Shown piece by piece: positions 1 to 11,000 of a stretch of DNA of 64,000 nt (the first letter of the stretch is position 1; every line of letters starts with the position of its first letter). A model generated the notes under the pieces. The model did no database searches and was not told the origin of the DNA. It saw only the letters and a list, made by a program, of their open reading frames with translations. A program made the translations under genes and the position numbers. Source of the DNA: CAXXOK01 sp035353615 (lineage in GTDB: Bacteria; Bacillota; Clostridia; Christensenellales; Aristaeellaceae); contig DAOPZY010000011.1 of NCBI GenBank assembly GCA_035353615.1, positions 14,886 to 78,885 of the forward strand, written 5' to 3'.

Positions 1-1
1 G

Positions 2-139
2 CTAAAAATGAAAGAAAACCTCGTGCAGGGCGATTTGCCCATTCTCGAGTTCCGTAAGCGCAGGGATCAATTGAGGGAAGATGCCAGGGCAACGCCGCAC
101 AAAACTGATGAAGTGGAATCAGATCACTTGGTTTCATAA
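2..139 (+). CDS. C-terminal end of an unidentified protein (partial)
   Basis: An open frame enters from the left edge and stops with TAA at 137-139, giving about 45 residues. The tail is highly charged (EFRKRRDQLRED and then an acidic, His-containing end). I do not recognise the family. It could be the end of a real gene cut by the window edge, or chance, since the visible part is short. Confidence 0.3.
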   Translation, partial: LKMKENLVQGDLPILEFRKRRDQLREDARATPHKTDEVESDHLVS

Positions 140-580
140 AGCTTTTCAGCGCAGCGGCAGGGAACGTTGGCCGCTTCCTTTGAGCTTTAGACTCCCCTCT
201 GGCTAGTAGAAACCTACGATCGATGATTGTCGCATTGCGACGCATGCCAAAAACGGATGAATAAGTCGCAGGGTTGCCGGCAGGTTTGGAGCAGCCGTCA
301 TCCAATCATTGCCCTATAATGAGCCATTAGCATACTGCAGAGGGCTATTTCAGCAATGCCAATTTATGCAACGATCCAAACACAAGCAGATTTATACAGG
401 CCCAAAACTCCGCCTTGCGGTATTCCAAAGCCAACATGGCGTAAGTGCCAAGGAAGGGAATCGCTTTTTATCAGCATAAGGCTCTGCGGTACACTTCTCA
501 AAAGCTGAAAATTTGGATTCGATACAGCCGCTGGCATGGATGCGCAGGCGCAATTTTGGGGTAGGATATGCGGAATAACC
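140..580. other. Intergenic stretch with no supported gene
   Basis: No convincing coding frame or RNA gene was found. A 74-codon minus-strand frame at 364-588 has no ribosome binding site and no recognisable domain, and I treat it as noise. The stretch is less GC-rich than the genes to the right and may be decayed sequence. Confidence 0.4.
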
Positions 581-1102
581 CTATTCATTATGTAACCATC
601 GGGATGTTCGTTCAGGCGGATAGATCCTCTTAATCATGGTTGCAAGAAATACATACTGATCCTTTGAAAAATAGTCCGCATATTTCTGGTACAAAACACG
701 TAGGGCTGAAAGGCTTTCATTTTTCAAGGCATATTCGTTGATTTTATCAAAATTAGCGGAGAAAGGGATCATACGTTCAAACAAGATACCGATCAGCTCA
801 TCAATCATCTGATCCACATGAACCAGTGTCAACTTACGGACTTGATAATTCGCTAAAATCACATTCATATTCCCGGCGGTGGCGCGATACAAGCTACACA
901 AAACAACTTCAGAAAGCTGATTGCGAAGTTCGGAAAAGGTGGCTTCCCTTGGATCGTAATCCGCCAGAAGCCTCACCACTTCGGTTAAGAGCGATGTAGA
1001 TTCCAACAGAAAGGGACCAATCCACGGCAGCATAACTTCCCGAACGGTTTCAACATCTGATTTTGTATACAAGATAACGCGGTCACCCTTTCCGTGTAGC
1101 AT
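581..1102 (-). CDS. Hypothetical protein, helical (173 aa)
   Basis: The frame encodes a mostly helical, soluble-looking protein without a signal peptide or membrane segment. Its pattern of amphipathic helices resembles the ligand-binding half of TetR-type regulators, but the N-terminal helix-turn-helix that would prove this is absent, so this is only a suggestion. It lies 84 bp downstream of the sortase on the same strand, beyond a strong hairpin. No good ribosome binding site precedes the ATG, and an in-frame stop lies only ten codons upstream. It may be a remnant or a gene with an unusual start. Confidence 0.45.
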   Translation of the reverse strand: MLHGKGDRVILYTKSDVETVREVMLPWIGPFLLESTSLLTEVVRLLADYDPREATFSELRNQLSEVVLCSLYRATAGNMNVILANYQVRKLTLVHVDQMIDELIGILFERMIPFSANFDKINEYALKNESLSALRVLYQKYADYFSKDQYVFLATMIKRIYPPERTSRWLHNE

Positions 1103-1140
1103 ATAATGAGGGCGCCTCGGGATGAACGTAGCTTACCCAT

Positions 1141-1177
1141 CAGGCTGGCGATCGGTCATTACCGTATCGCCAGCCTG
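1141..1177. terminator. Strong hairpin between sortase gene and downstream ORF
   Basis: A perfect 12-bp inverted repeat (CAGGCTGGCGAT at 1141-1152 pairs with 1166-1177) encloses a further CGGT/ACCG pair. No T-run follows on either strand, so it may stabilise the 3' end of the sortase transcript or act as an inefficient terminator. Confidence 0.45.
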
Positions 1178-1186
1178 CCCGATAAG

Positions 1187-1999
1187 TCAATTTAACTCCG
1201 TTCTGGAAATCAGCTTAGCCCGCACCATAATTCGCCGTCCATGGCTGACGCCCTGATACTCTTGACAGGAAAGCAAGGTAAGCGCGGGGTATATGGTTTG
1301 TCCAGTCACAGACCAATCGTCTGAATCAATGGTTTTTACGCTGACAACGCTATACTTAAAACTGCCTTGCGTATCGGTGTGCAGGGTGATTGTATTGCCA
1401 GCCTCAAGTTCGTTGATTCGGTGAAAAAAATCCTTTGATCCGGTTCGATGCGCGCTGATACACACATTGCCGATTTTATCCAACCCTGGCGCTTTGGGGA
1501 ACATTGCTGCGCCTCTGCGCATGCACCAATACATATCATCAAATGATTTGGATTGAAGCACGGCGATTTTCAAATGGATTGCCGGGATTTCCATCAGGTA
1601 GGACGTTCTTCCATTTATTTTTCCAATCGCGCCCTCGATTGGGTCCAGGTCAGACAAACCCTCTGTTTCGTCGGGGCTTTGACCCGTCAGGTCCTCGCCA
1701 AGCTCGCCAAGATCGCCCAGCAAACCGGGACTGCGCTGGGCTGAATCCAATTCCTCAGCCGAATAATCGTAGGAATCCGCTACTTCCATTTGCGAATAGG
1801 AGACTGACTGATACGCTAATGTATCGGGAACCTCCAGGGCTTCGGATACCGCATTGGTTGTTGCCGATGCTGTCTGGTAATAGATCGCTTTCAGGATCAA
1901 TGGCGTTGCACATAGGATCAGCCCGATCATGACAAAGGAAAACCCCAAGATTTTAAGCCGGTGTTTACGCCGAGCCTTCTTCAGCCGATTGCTCATCAT
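1187..1999 (-). CDS. Sortase (transpeptidase) for the adjacent LPxTG protein
   Basis: This 270-aa protein is a membrane-bound cysteine transpeptidase that would cleave LPxTG-type signals and join surface proteins to peptidoglycan. It has a basic N-terminus, one membrane segment (about residues 15-37), an acidic linker rich in Asp, Glu and Gly (about 75-125), and then a sortase barrel. The catalytic set is visible: His184 in SAHRTG, Cys245 in TLLSC, and an Arg near 255-256 in the GRRIMVR strand. It lies directly downstream of the giant LPVTG protein on the same strand (80 bp gap), so that protein is the likely substrate. The exact class (D or E-like) was not settled. Confidence 0.93.
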   Translation of the reverse strand: MMSNRLKKARRKHRLKILGFSFVMIGLILCATPLILKAIYYQTASATTNAVSEALEVPDTLAYQSVSYSQMEVADSYDYSAEELDSAQRSPGLLGDLGELGEDLTGQSPDETEGLSDLDPIEGAIGKINGRTSYLMEIPAIHLKIAVLQSKSFDDMYWCMRRGAAMFPKAPGLDKIGNVCISAHRTGSKDFFHRINELEAGNTITLHTDTQGSFKYSVVSVKTIDSDDWSVTGQTIYPALTLLSCQEYQGVSHGRRIMVRAKLISRTELN

Positions 2000-2078
2000 C
2001 GTTTCTCCTCATTGGACACGCTCATATCCGGATCGCTTCCACAAGGGAAGCGATCCGGAACCAGCGTATAACTGGTTA

Positions 2079-5000
2079 TCAGCCTCTGCGTAATCTGCTT
2101 TTTCGACGGTTCAATACCATGAGGATGATGCCCGACAGAGCAATCAGCGCTCCGGCAAGGATAAACGGCGTATCGTCCTCGCCGGTAACAGGCAAGCTTT
2201 TGTCCTTTTCCTGATTTTGGACGCTGATGCTTCCCTGTTTGCTGTTCTGGCTAAGCGTTACAGCCCCGCTGATGGTTACGGTATAACTCACGGCGTTCAG
2301 TTCCTCCACCTGATACTTGCCGTAGAGCAACCCTTTCAGGACAAGCGGATTTGCGTTTGTAATTTCCATCAGTGTCCCGCTGGGGTAACTGGGGCCTGTC
2401 ACTTTAACCACAAAGGTTCTGGCTGTCGTTACCGTTGCGCCATCGTAGCTGAGCAGAATCTTCGTAATCGTTAACTGACCATCCAGCAAAACCGGGACGG
2501 TGGCGGACGCTGTGATCGACTGGGTGAGGGGTACGCCGTTTTCTTTCGTGATCGACGCGATGTTTAGCACGCGATCCCCATTGACAGCGCTGGATGCCGT
2601 AGTGAGCACCAACGCGAGGGTTACGCTTTTGCCTGCCGGGATGTCGCCGATCTGCCAGGTGTTAGTCGCTGTACGATAGACGCCGCTGGCTGTTTTCGCG
2701 CTTTTGAAGGTGGCGTTGGTGGGTAACGTTTCCGTGACGACAACGCCTTTCGCAATGCCTGTGCCGCTGTTGGCAACGCGAATCGTGTAGGTAATGTCGG
2801 AACCCGGCTGCGTGCTGGTCTGCGCGGCTGTCTTTGTAATCGTTAACAGAGGATTGCGTACCGGCGTGTCTCTGGAAGCCGAAGGTTTCGGCGACAGCAA
2901 CGAGCCGTCCGCTTCCGTGATCGAAACCAGGTTATGCACGATATCCCCATTTTTCGCGCTGGTTGCAACCGTTACAACCAATTGCATGGTAACGCTTTGC
3001 CCGACGGCAATATCTCCAACCGCCCATTCGTGCGTGGTTGTGTTATAAACTCCGGCGGTCGGGGTTGCGGATTTGAACGTGACATTGCTTGGAAGGGTTT
3101 CCGCAACTTTCACCGAGCGGGCAATGCTTGTGCCCTCGTTTGTTACGGTTACCGTATACGTAAGATCCTCGCCAGCCCGCACTTGTGTCTGCGCGGTCGT
3201 TTTGGTGATGTCCAGCATGGATACTGTAACTGGCGTTACCACGTCATCTGTTGGCGGCGTTGTCAAGGTCACGCCGTTTTCTCCGGTCACAGTCACAGCG
3301 TTCGTAATGGTATCCCCGTTTTGCGCCGTTGCGGAAGCGGTCAATATCACGGTCATCGTTGCATTGGCTCCCGGAGCGATATCGCCAACGCTCCAAATAT
3401 TGGTTGTTGCGTCATACGTGCCCACCGCAGGCGTCGCGCTCTTGAACGTGGCATTTGTGGGCAGGGTTTCCGAAACCATAACCGCCTTGGCAGTACCAAG
3501 CCCGTTGTTGGTAACGGTGATGGTGTATTGGATATCGTCGCCCGCGTGTACCTGCATCCGATTAGCCGTTTTTACAATAGCCAGATCGGGATTTGCGATC
3601 GGGGTTACGATGGTATCAGTTGGCGGCTCATTGGGCGGAACCCCGTTTTCTTGGGTAATGGTCGCCACATTGGTTACCGTATCCCCGTCCTGAGCCGTTT
3701 GGTCGGTAGTCAGCACAACCGTCATGGTGGCGTTCGTAGCAGGCGCAATATCGCCAACGCTCCAGATGTGCGTGGTTGGGTTATAGGTGCCGGTTGACGG
3801 GGTTGCGCTCTTGAAGGTTGCGTTTGTCGGGAAGATTTCCGTTACCATAACCGCACGAGCCGTGTTTTGCCCACTGTTGGTTACGGTGATCGTATAGGTG
3901 ATATCCTCGCCGGCACGCGCCTGTGTTTGCGTTGTGCTCTTTTCGATGGACAGGATGGCGGTCAAGACAGGGGTTACCACCTCGTCTGTCGGCGGATCCA
4001 CAAGCGTTGTCCCGTTTTCCTCGGTTATGGCAACCGTATTGGTTACCGTGTCCCCATTTTGCGCCTCTGCGGATACCGTGAGCACAAGGGTCATGGACAC
4101 GGTTGCGCCGGAAGCAATATCGCCAACGCTCCACACATTTGTGGTGGAATTGTAGGTGCCGCTGGCGGGCGCAGCGCTCTTGAAGGTTGCGTTTGCGGGC
4201 AACGTCTCGGTTACCTTGACTGCCTTGGCAACCCCCAGCCCCTGATTGGTTACCTGTATGGTATAGGTGATATCTTCGCCGGAGTTGACTCGCGTTTGCG
4301 TCGTGCTCTTCACAATGCTAACATTGGGGTTCGCAACAGGCACGCTCGCTTCATCGGTTGGCGGCACGGCAAGCAGCGCGCCATTTTCCTCTGTTACTGT
4401 CGCAACATTGGTTACGTGGTCGCCATCTACGGCTGTGTCGGAAACTTTCATCACCATCGTCATGGTCGCGCTTGCGCTGGGGGCGATGTCGCCAATGGTC
4501 CAGACGCGTGTGCTCGGGGCATAGGTTCCGTTGGAGGGGGTCGCGCTGATATAGGTTGCGTTGGTCGGCAACGTATCTGTCAGCTTCACCGATTTGGCGG
4601 TAACCAAGCCGCTGTTGGTGACGGTTACCGTAAAGGTGATATTCTCCCCGGCGCGTACCTGCGCTTGCGCGCTGCTCTTTACGACGGTGAGCACAGGCGC
4701 GCGCACCGGTATGACCGCGTCGTCGGTTGGGGGATTGGCTAACGTTGCGCCATTTTCTTCAATAACCGTTACCACATTGGTAATGGTATCTCCGTTTTGC
4801 GCAGTCTGCGATGCGGTAAGCACCATCGTCATGGTTGCGCTTGCGCCCGGAGCGATGTCGCCGATGCTCCAGATGCGCGTCGCCGCATTATAGTTGCCTC
4901 TGGCGGGGGTTGCCGATTTGAAACTTGCGTTGGCCGGCAAGGTTTCCATCACCTTGACCGCTTTGGCCGTGCCCAACCCGTTATTGGTTACAGTAACGGT

Positions 5001-8000
5001 ATAGCTGATATCTTCACCCGCGCGGACCAGCGTTTGCGTGGTGCTTTTATCAATGGCCAGATCAGGGTTCAGGATCAGGGTTTCCGCGTCATCCGTGGAC
5101 GGAATGGTGGGCGCGCTGCCATTTTCCTCCGTAACGGCCACCACATTGCGCACGATATCTCCGCTGGCTGCGCTTGGCGAGGCGGTGAGCACCAGCGTTA
5201 ACGTAGCGTTTCCGCCTGCCGCGATGTTCCCAACGCTCCATACGCCTGTTGTGGGGTTAAAGCTGCCCTTGGTGGCGTTATAGCTCTTATACGTTGCGTT
5301 TGTGGGGAAGGTATCCGTCAGTTTCACATTGTTGGCAATGCTCAGCCCATCGTTACTGACGGTGATGGTATAGGTAATGTCATCCCCGGCGCGAGCCTGC
5401 GGCTGCAGCGTATTTTTCAGCACGGTCAGGGTCGGGTTGTTAACCACCGTATCGACACTATCCGTCGGGGGATTCTCCGGGGTTTTTCCGTTTTCCTGAC
5501 TGACTGTAGCGGTGTTGGTAACAATATCCCCGTCTACGGCCGTTGTGGAGGCTGTTAGAACGAGCGTGAGCGTTGCGCTTCCGCTGGCTGCGATATCGCC
5601 AATGCTCCAAATATGGGTGGCAGCATCGTAGGCGCCGCTGGTCGCGCTTGCGCTTTTAAAGGTTGCATTGGCAGGCAAGGTTTCTGTCACCTGCACCGCC
5701 TTGGCAACGCCTAGTCCACTATTGGTTACCTTAATGGTATAGGTGATATCGCCACCCGCGCGAACCTGCATGATGGAAGCAGTTTTCGATATGGCGAGTA
5801 CCGGGTTCATAACGGGCGTAGTAGCGTCGGCAGTCAGCGGTTCCGCCAGCGACGACCCGTTTTCTTCAGTTACGGACGCCACATTGTGCACGGTATCGCC
5901 ATTTTGCGCGCTGGCAGCCACCGTGAGTACCAGATTAAGCGTTGCGCTGCCACCCGGCGCGATATCGCCGATGTTCCAAAGCGAAAGGAGACTGTTATAG
6001 GTGCCTGCGCTGGGCGTTGCGCTCTTGTGCGTCGCATTAGCAGGCAGTATATCCGACATCTTTACCGCTTTGGCTACGCCTGTGCCGCTGTTGGTAACGG
6101 TAATGGTATAGGGGATATCTTCGCCGGCGCGTACTTGCGTGGCGGTTGTGGTTTTCGTGATGGAAAGCACTGGGTTTTGAACGGGCGTATCCACCGTATC
6201 GGAAGGGCCAACCTGCGGGGTGGCGTTTTCCTCCGTAACGGTTACCAGATTATGCACGATGGCGCCGCTCATGGTGCCAGGCGCAACTGTCAGCACAAGC
6301 GTCATGCTCGCGCTGCCGCCAGCAGCGATATCCCCGATGCTCCATATGTTGGTGACCGCGTTGTAAGTGCCTGTATAAGGCGTTGCGGATTTAAACGTTG
6401 CGTTGGCAGGCAAGGTTTCCGTTACCTTAACGCTTTTTGCAACGCCAAGGCCAGTGTTTGTGACGGTCACCGTATAGGGGATATCCGCGCCCGCGCGGGT
6501 AACGGTTTGCGTCGTGCTCTTGTCAATGGTCAGGCTCGGGTTTTTGACCGGCGTATCCACCATGTAGCTGATGCCGGTTTGCGGCGTTCCGCCTTCCTCG
6601 GTGATGGCGGCGGCATTGTGTACAATATCCCCGTCAACGGCGGTGGCCGCGACTGTGAGCACAAGGTTCAGGGTTGCGCTGCTGCCCGGCGCGATATTCC
6701 CAATGTTCCAGACGTTGGTGGCCGGGTCGTAGCTGCCGTTGGCCGTATTGGAGCTTTTGTACGTTGCGTTTGCGGGCAGGGTTTCCGTCACCTTCACCCC
6801 GGTTGCCGCGCCCAGGCCGCTATTGGTAACCACGATTGTGTAGGGAATATCCTCACCGGCGCGCGCGTCGGTAAGCAGGGTGGTTTTCTTAATGCTGAGC
6901 GCGGCTGTTGGCTTCTTTTCGTTTGTAACGGTAATGGTTCCCGTTGCGCCGCCAACGCTCAGGGTTGCGGGGCCGGATATGGTTACGGTATAGGCGTCCG
7001 CGTTGGATTCGGTTACGCTGTAAGCGCCATAGATCAGGTTTTGCAGTACCAGCGGCGTGCCGTTTACCAGGGTAAAGGCGGTGCCACTGGGGTAGCTTGG
7101 CCCTGTAACGGTGATCGGGAAGGACGACGTATCATTCACGACGACGCCGCTTTCGTTTTTGAGCACCTTGGTAATGGTGAGCGCGCCGTTGGCCTTCTCC
7201 TGGTTGGTAAACGCTACGGCTTCACCCGCGCTTACAGTGCCGGAGACGGTGCTGCTCTGGGTTGCGGCCGCGCCGTTTTTCGAAACGGTTACCGTATAGT
7301 TGGCGAGGTTTGAACCGGTTTCAGTAAAGACGTACGTTGCGCCAATGGGAACGCTGAGGATTTGCACGGTATCCCCATTCTGGAAGGTCAGCGCGCCGTT
7401 GGTAATGGTACGCCTGACCCCGTTTACGCGCACTTCTCCGTTAAACAGCGCGTCCCCCACCTGAATGGTATAGTAGAAATCCCGTTTGTCCGTAATTGCG
7501 GTTCCGTCGCTGGCTAAAAGCGTTTTGCTGATGGCCACGTCTTCCGCGGTTTGGGTCAGGCCGGCATTGCGAATGAAAGCCGAATCCGTTTGCGATACGG
7601 TAAACGTGCTTGTGTATCTCATTCCGCTTACCAGCTGGCTGGCATTCTCGTTGCTGTCATCCCCGGGCGCGGTGGTATTATAGCTGCTTGGTGTATCCAC
7701 CAGTACGCGGTACGTACCGGCGTGGTAAATGGTAAACGAATAGTTGCCGTCGGCATCCGTTACGCCCGTAATCGGGTTCCCATCCAAATCCAGCACCGGT
7801 GTGCCATCTGCTGTCTGCAGGCTTACAGGCACATTTGCCAATAGACGTTCGGCGGTTGGCGCGGTGTTATAGATACTGTCCTGATTTTGATCCACGAACA
7901 CCTTGCCGCTTACCTGATAGGTAACGGTGTGTAAACGGCGGGCATTGGCTTCCAAATATTCGGTTCCGTTCTGGGAAACGGCAAAGGTGTTATTGGCATA

Positions 8001-11000
8001 CATGTCGCTTGTCAGCGTCATGTCGTCAACCGCGGCGGCGGGCACCGTGAAGGTGACGGTTTCTTCCGTAGGCAGCACGGTACCTGCATTCATAATGATT
8101 TTGATGCCGCGCATCGCGCTGTAATCCGAAACTGAGGTGGTCCACCCGGACTCGGCCGCATAGTCCCCCGGCGAACCGCCCTGGCTGTGGTCATGGGTGG
8201 TATAGTAGATGGTATAGCCGGCCGGCCCGGTTACCGGCCCCGTGAGGTATACTGGGAACTCCGACCCTCTGGGCACAAGCCCGCCGCCAAAGGCGATGGT
8301 ATAATCGCCCGTATGCGGCAGCACCTCCAAAGCCACTAAGGAACTTATATCCCGCGGGGATTTGTTGGTAATGGCCAGTTGATAGCTTACAGCGCCACCG
8401 ATTTCCGTGGTGCCGGTGGAGAGCATGTATCCGCTGTCCAACCCGCCCTTGACAAGCTTTGTGCCATACAACTCCTGCGGGGGCACATACTCAATCGGCG
8501 CTGTTGCTTTAGCGACCATCTCGCTTGTATTGCCGTCGTTATCGAGGTCGTAGGTATCCGCAACGCCGTTGTAAGCAGAAATCTGATCCCTGCTTGTATC
8601 GGTTCCGGTGCCGTTGTTATCCCAAATAAGATATGCGTTATTGATGTTTGTGCCTTCTTCCATATCTCTGGTTGCTATTGTGTTGAAGTATACTCCAAAT
8701 TGTGCGTTACCCGGATAGGTTCCTGCATAAATGGAATCATTGCAATGCCATACCAGCGCAACATTGCCGGTGTTCTTATAGTTTTCGATAATCTGGGGTT
8801 CTTTATTAGTTAGAGCGCTACTATTATCTGCAATTTTGGTGGTTGACCCAGCTACGTATTCCAAACCGGGGGGTAGAATATCTACCAGAGTAACGTCGAC
8901 GATACTCTCGCCCACAATTTGCTGATCGTAAGCGGATGTACCTGCATAATATATGGCAGACCATGTGCAAGTGCTTCCGTTTGTAATTGATGATTGTGCT
9001 GTGCTTTTTCTAAGTACAGCGACAGGATTGTACGGAAGAAACTGCATAGTTGACCGGGTAGTCGCAGAAACCACATCGGTGAAACCTTCATAATTTGCTG
9101 TATACGATACGCTATTTGTAAAATTGTCAACTGATTGATCCCCCGTAGCATGCGTGTTCTCCGGATCAGTCATTTTTACGTGAAGCAATATGTTTATGGT
9201 TGAAGAAGGAAGTAAGTAACTCCCTTCATCTGTCGATATACGAAGACGAACCGTGCCTGCCGGAACCGGATAAGCGGTATGATCCGTACTGGGAATGGAG
9301 GACGCAAAAACAGTCTCATTACCGTTGCCATCGATTGCTGTGTATGACACAGTACCAGCAAAGCTACCATTTGGTGATTGTATCGCAAGGCTTGCGTAAT
9401 CCAATCGATCGTCAAGATTAAAATCCTCAAGTACAACATTTTCGAGATTTAAGTCGACTGCGGGATTACTCAGAGTGAAGTACCATTCTCTGTTAGCAGT
9501 TTTGGACAGCATGCTGTCAAAATAATAAGTTACTGGGGCCTTATTAAGAGTTCCACTATATGAGCCTGTCTTTAGTTTAAAAGTTATTGAATCGGTGGCC
9601 GTGTAGACATCTTCATAATCCTGGCCGTTATCAGGTTCATATGTAATAGTTGCGCTGTTTGTAAAGGTGGTTGCGGTACTTGCACCTGGAAACTTTAGTT
9701 TGAGTGTTGGAACAATGCCTGTTCCAAGGAAGTCAGTATATGAACCATTAGTGTAATAGTATAACATTTTATCATAAACATAAGTCACAGTAGTTGCGCT
9801 GGTTTGTGTCCAACCGGGGTTGGCTGCTGCATCAAATACCGCACCTTCCGGCAGTACGTCTGTAATAATGATTTTCTTTGTCCTTCGTTTCCCAAGCGAT
9901 GCATTGCTGAGACCATTATTAATCCCCATATAATACTGGTAGGCTTTTAAATAAGCCCCATCCGTAGAGATCAACGTGGAATCATTGGGGTCCGCTGTAC
10001 CGCCTAAATACGTTCCCCCATCAGCGCCATTTAGGTTGCCAGCGTCCGTTACCATGCACTTAGTCATATTGGGTTGCACGACTTTCCAAGTGGTGGTCAA
10101 CGACGCGGTGTACAGCTCAGTATTTTGCGCATCCAACAGTTGTGCATTGGCTACAAGCGCATAATTGCCCGGGGTATCATATGGCTTTGTCGTCAGCACA
10201 ATGGGAATCAGGAAGGACGATCCGTTGGGGATGCTGCTGAAGGTATAATCAATGGTGGTTACACCCGCAGCCGTATCTACGTTGATCGTTTTAATCGCGG
10301 AGGAGATATCCGGCGCGGAGAGCGTGTCAATATAGGCGTTGGGGATCGTGATTCTGGCGGTAGGCGTGTGAAGGGTTTGCGATGCGTCGATGCCGGAAGC
10401 GTCGATTAACACGTTAAAAACCGCCGTTTCACCCGTTAAAAACTCCGCTTTGCCATCCTGTGACGTAAATTCAAAGGTAATCGCAGCCCCCGCATCAAGC
10501 GGCGTAATACTGCCGAAAAGCGACGCCATCGCCGGCGCGGCATCCGCAAGCTCAAAGACAAGATCAGCAGTAAGCACATAGCCTTCGGTTACAGCGCCCG
10601 AATCGGCATCGCTAAATTGAACTAAAGCCCAATCGTCCTCCATGCTGAGCACTACCAACGCAGTTCCGTTGGCAAGCGTCAGCAGCACATCCGCATCCGC
10701 GCTGGCCTGCGAGTATAAAATTGTTTCGCCGGCAACTGCTTCAACGGTTGCGGTATCGGAAATCCCGCTGGTCTCAGGCACGGGCGTTTCTGCCAGTACC
10801 GGCGCGGCTTCCTGCTCCGGCAGCTGGTCGGTTTGCGCATCGGGCGCCTCGTTCGTCAGCGCCGCTACAGGCACATAGCCCTCCACGCTGCTTTGGAGAT
10901 CAAAATCATCAAACTGAACATAAGCCCACGCATCCGCTATGCTAAGCACTTCCACATCGGTTCCGTTATACAGCGTCAACAGCGCATCCGAAGCCTCGTT

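Noticed and set aside
364..588. 74-codon ORF with an IPQGGV string resembling a reverse-transcriptase motif
   Set aside because: The surrounding residues do not match group II intron or retron enzymes, there is no ribosome binding site, and no intron RNA is visible.
2495..6905. CRISPR-like or satellite repeats
   Set aside because: The period is about 366 bp and the frame is open throughout; these are protein DUF11 repeats.
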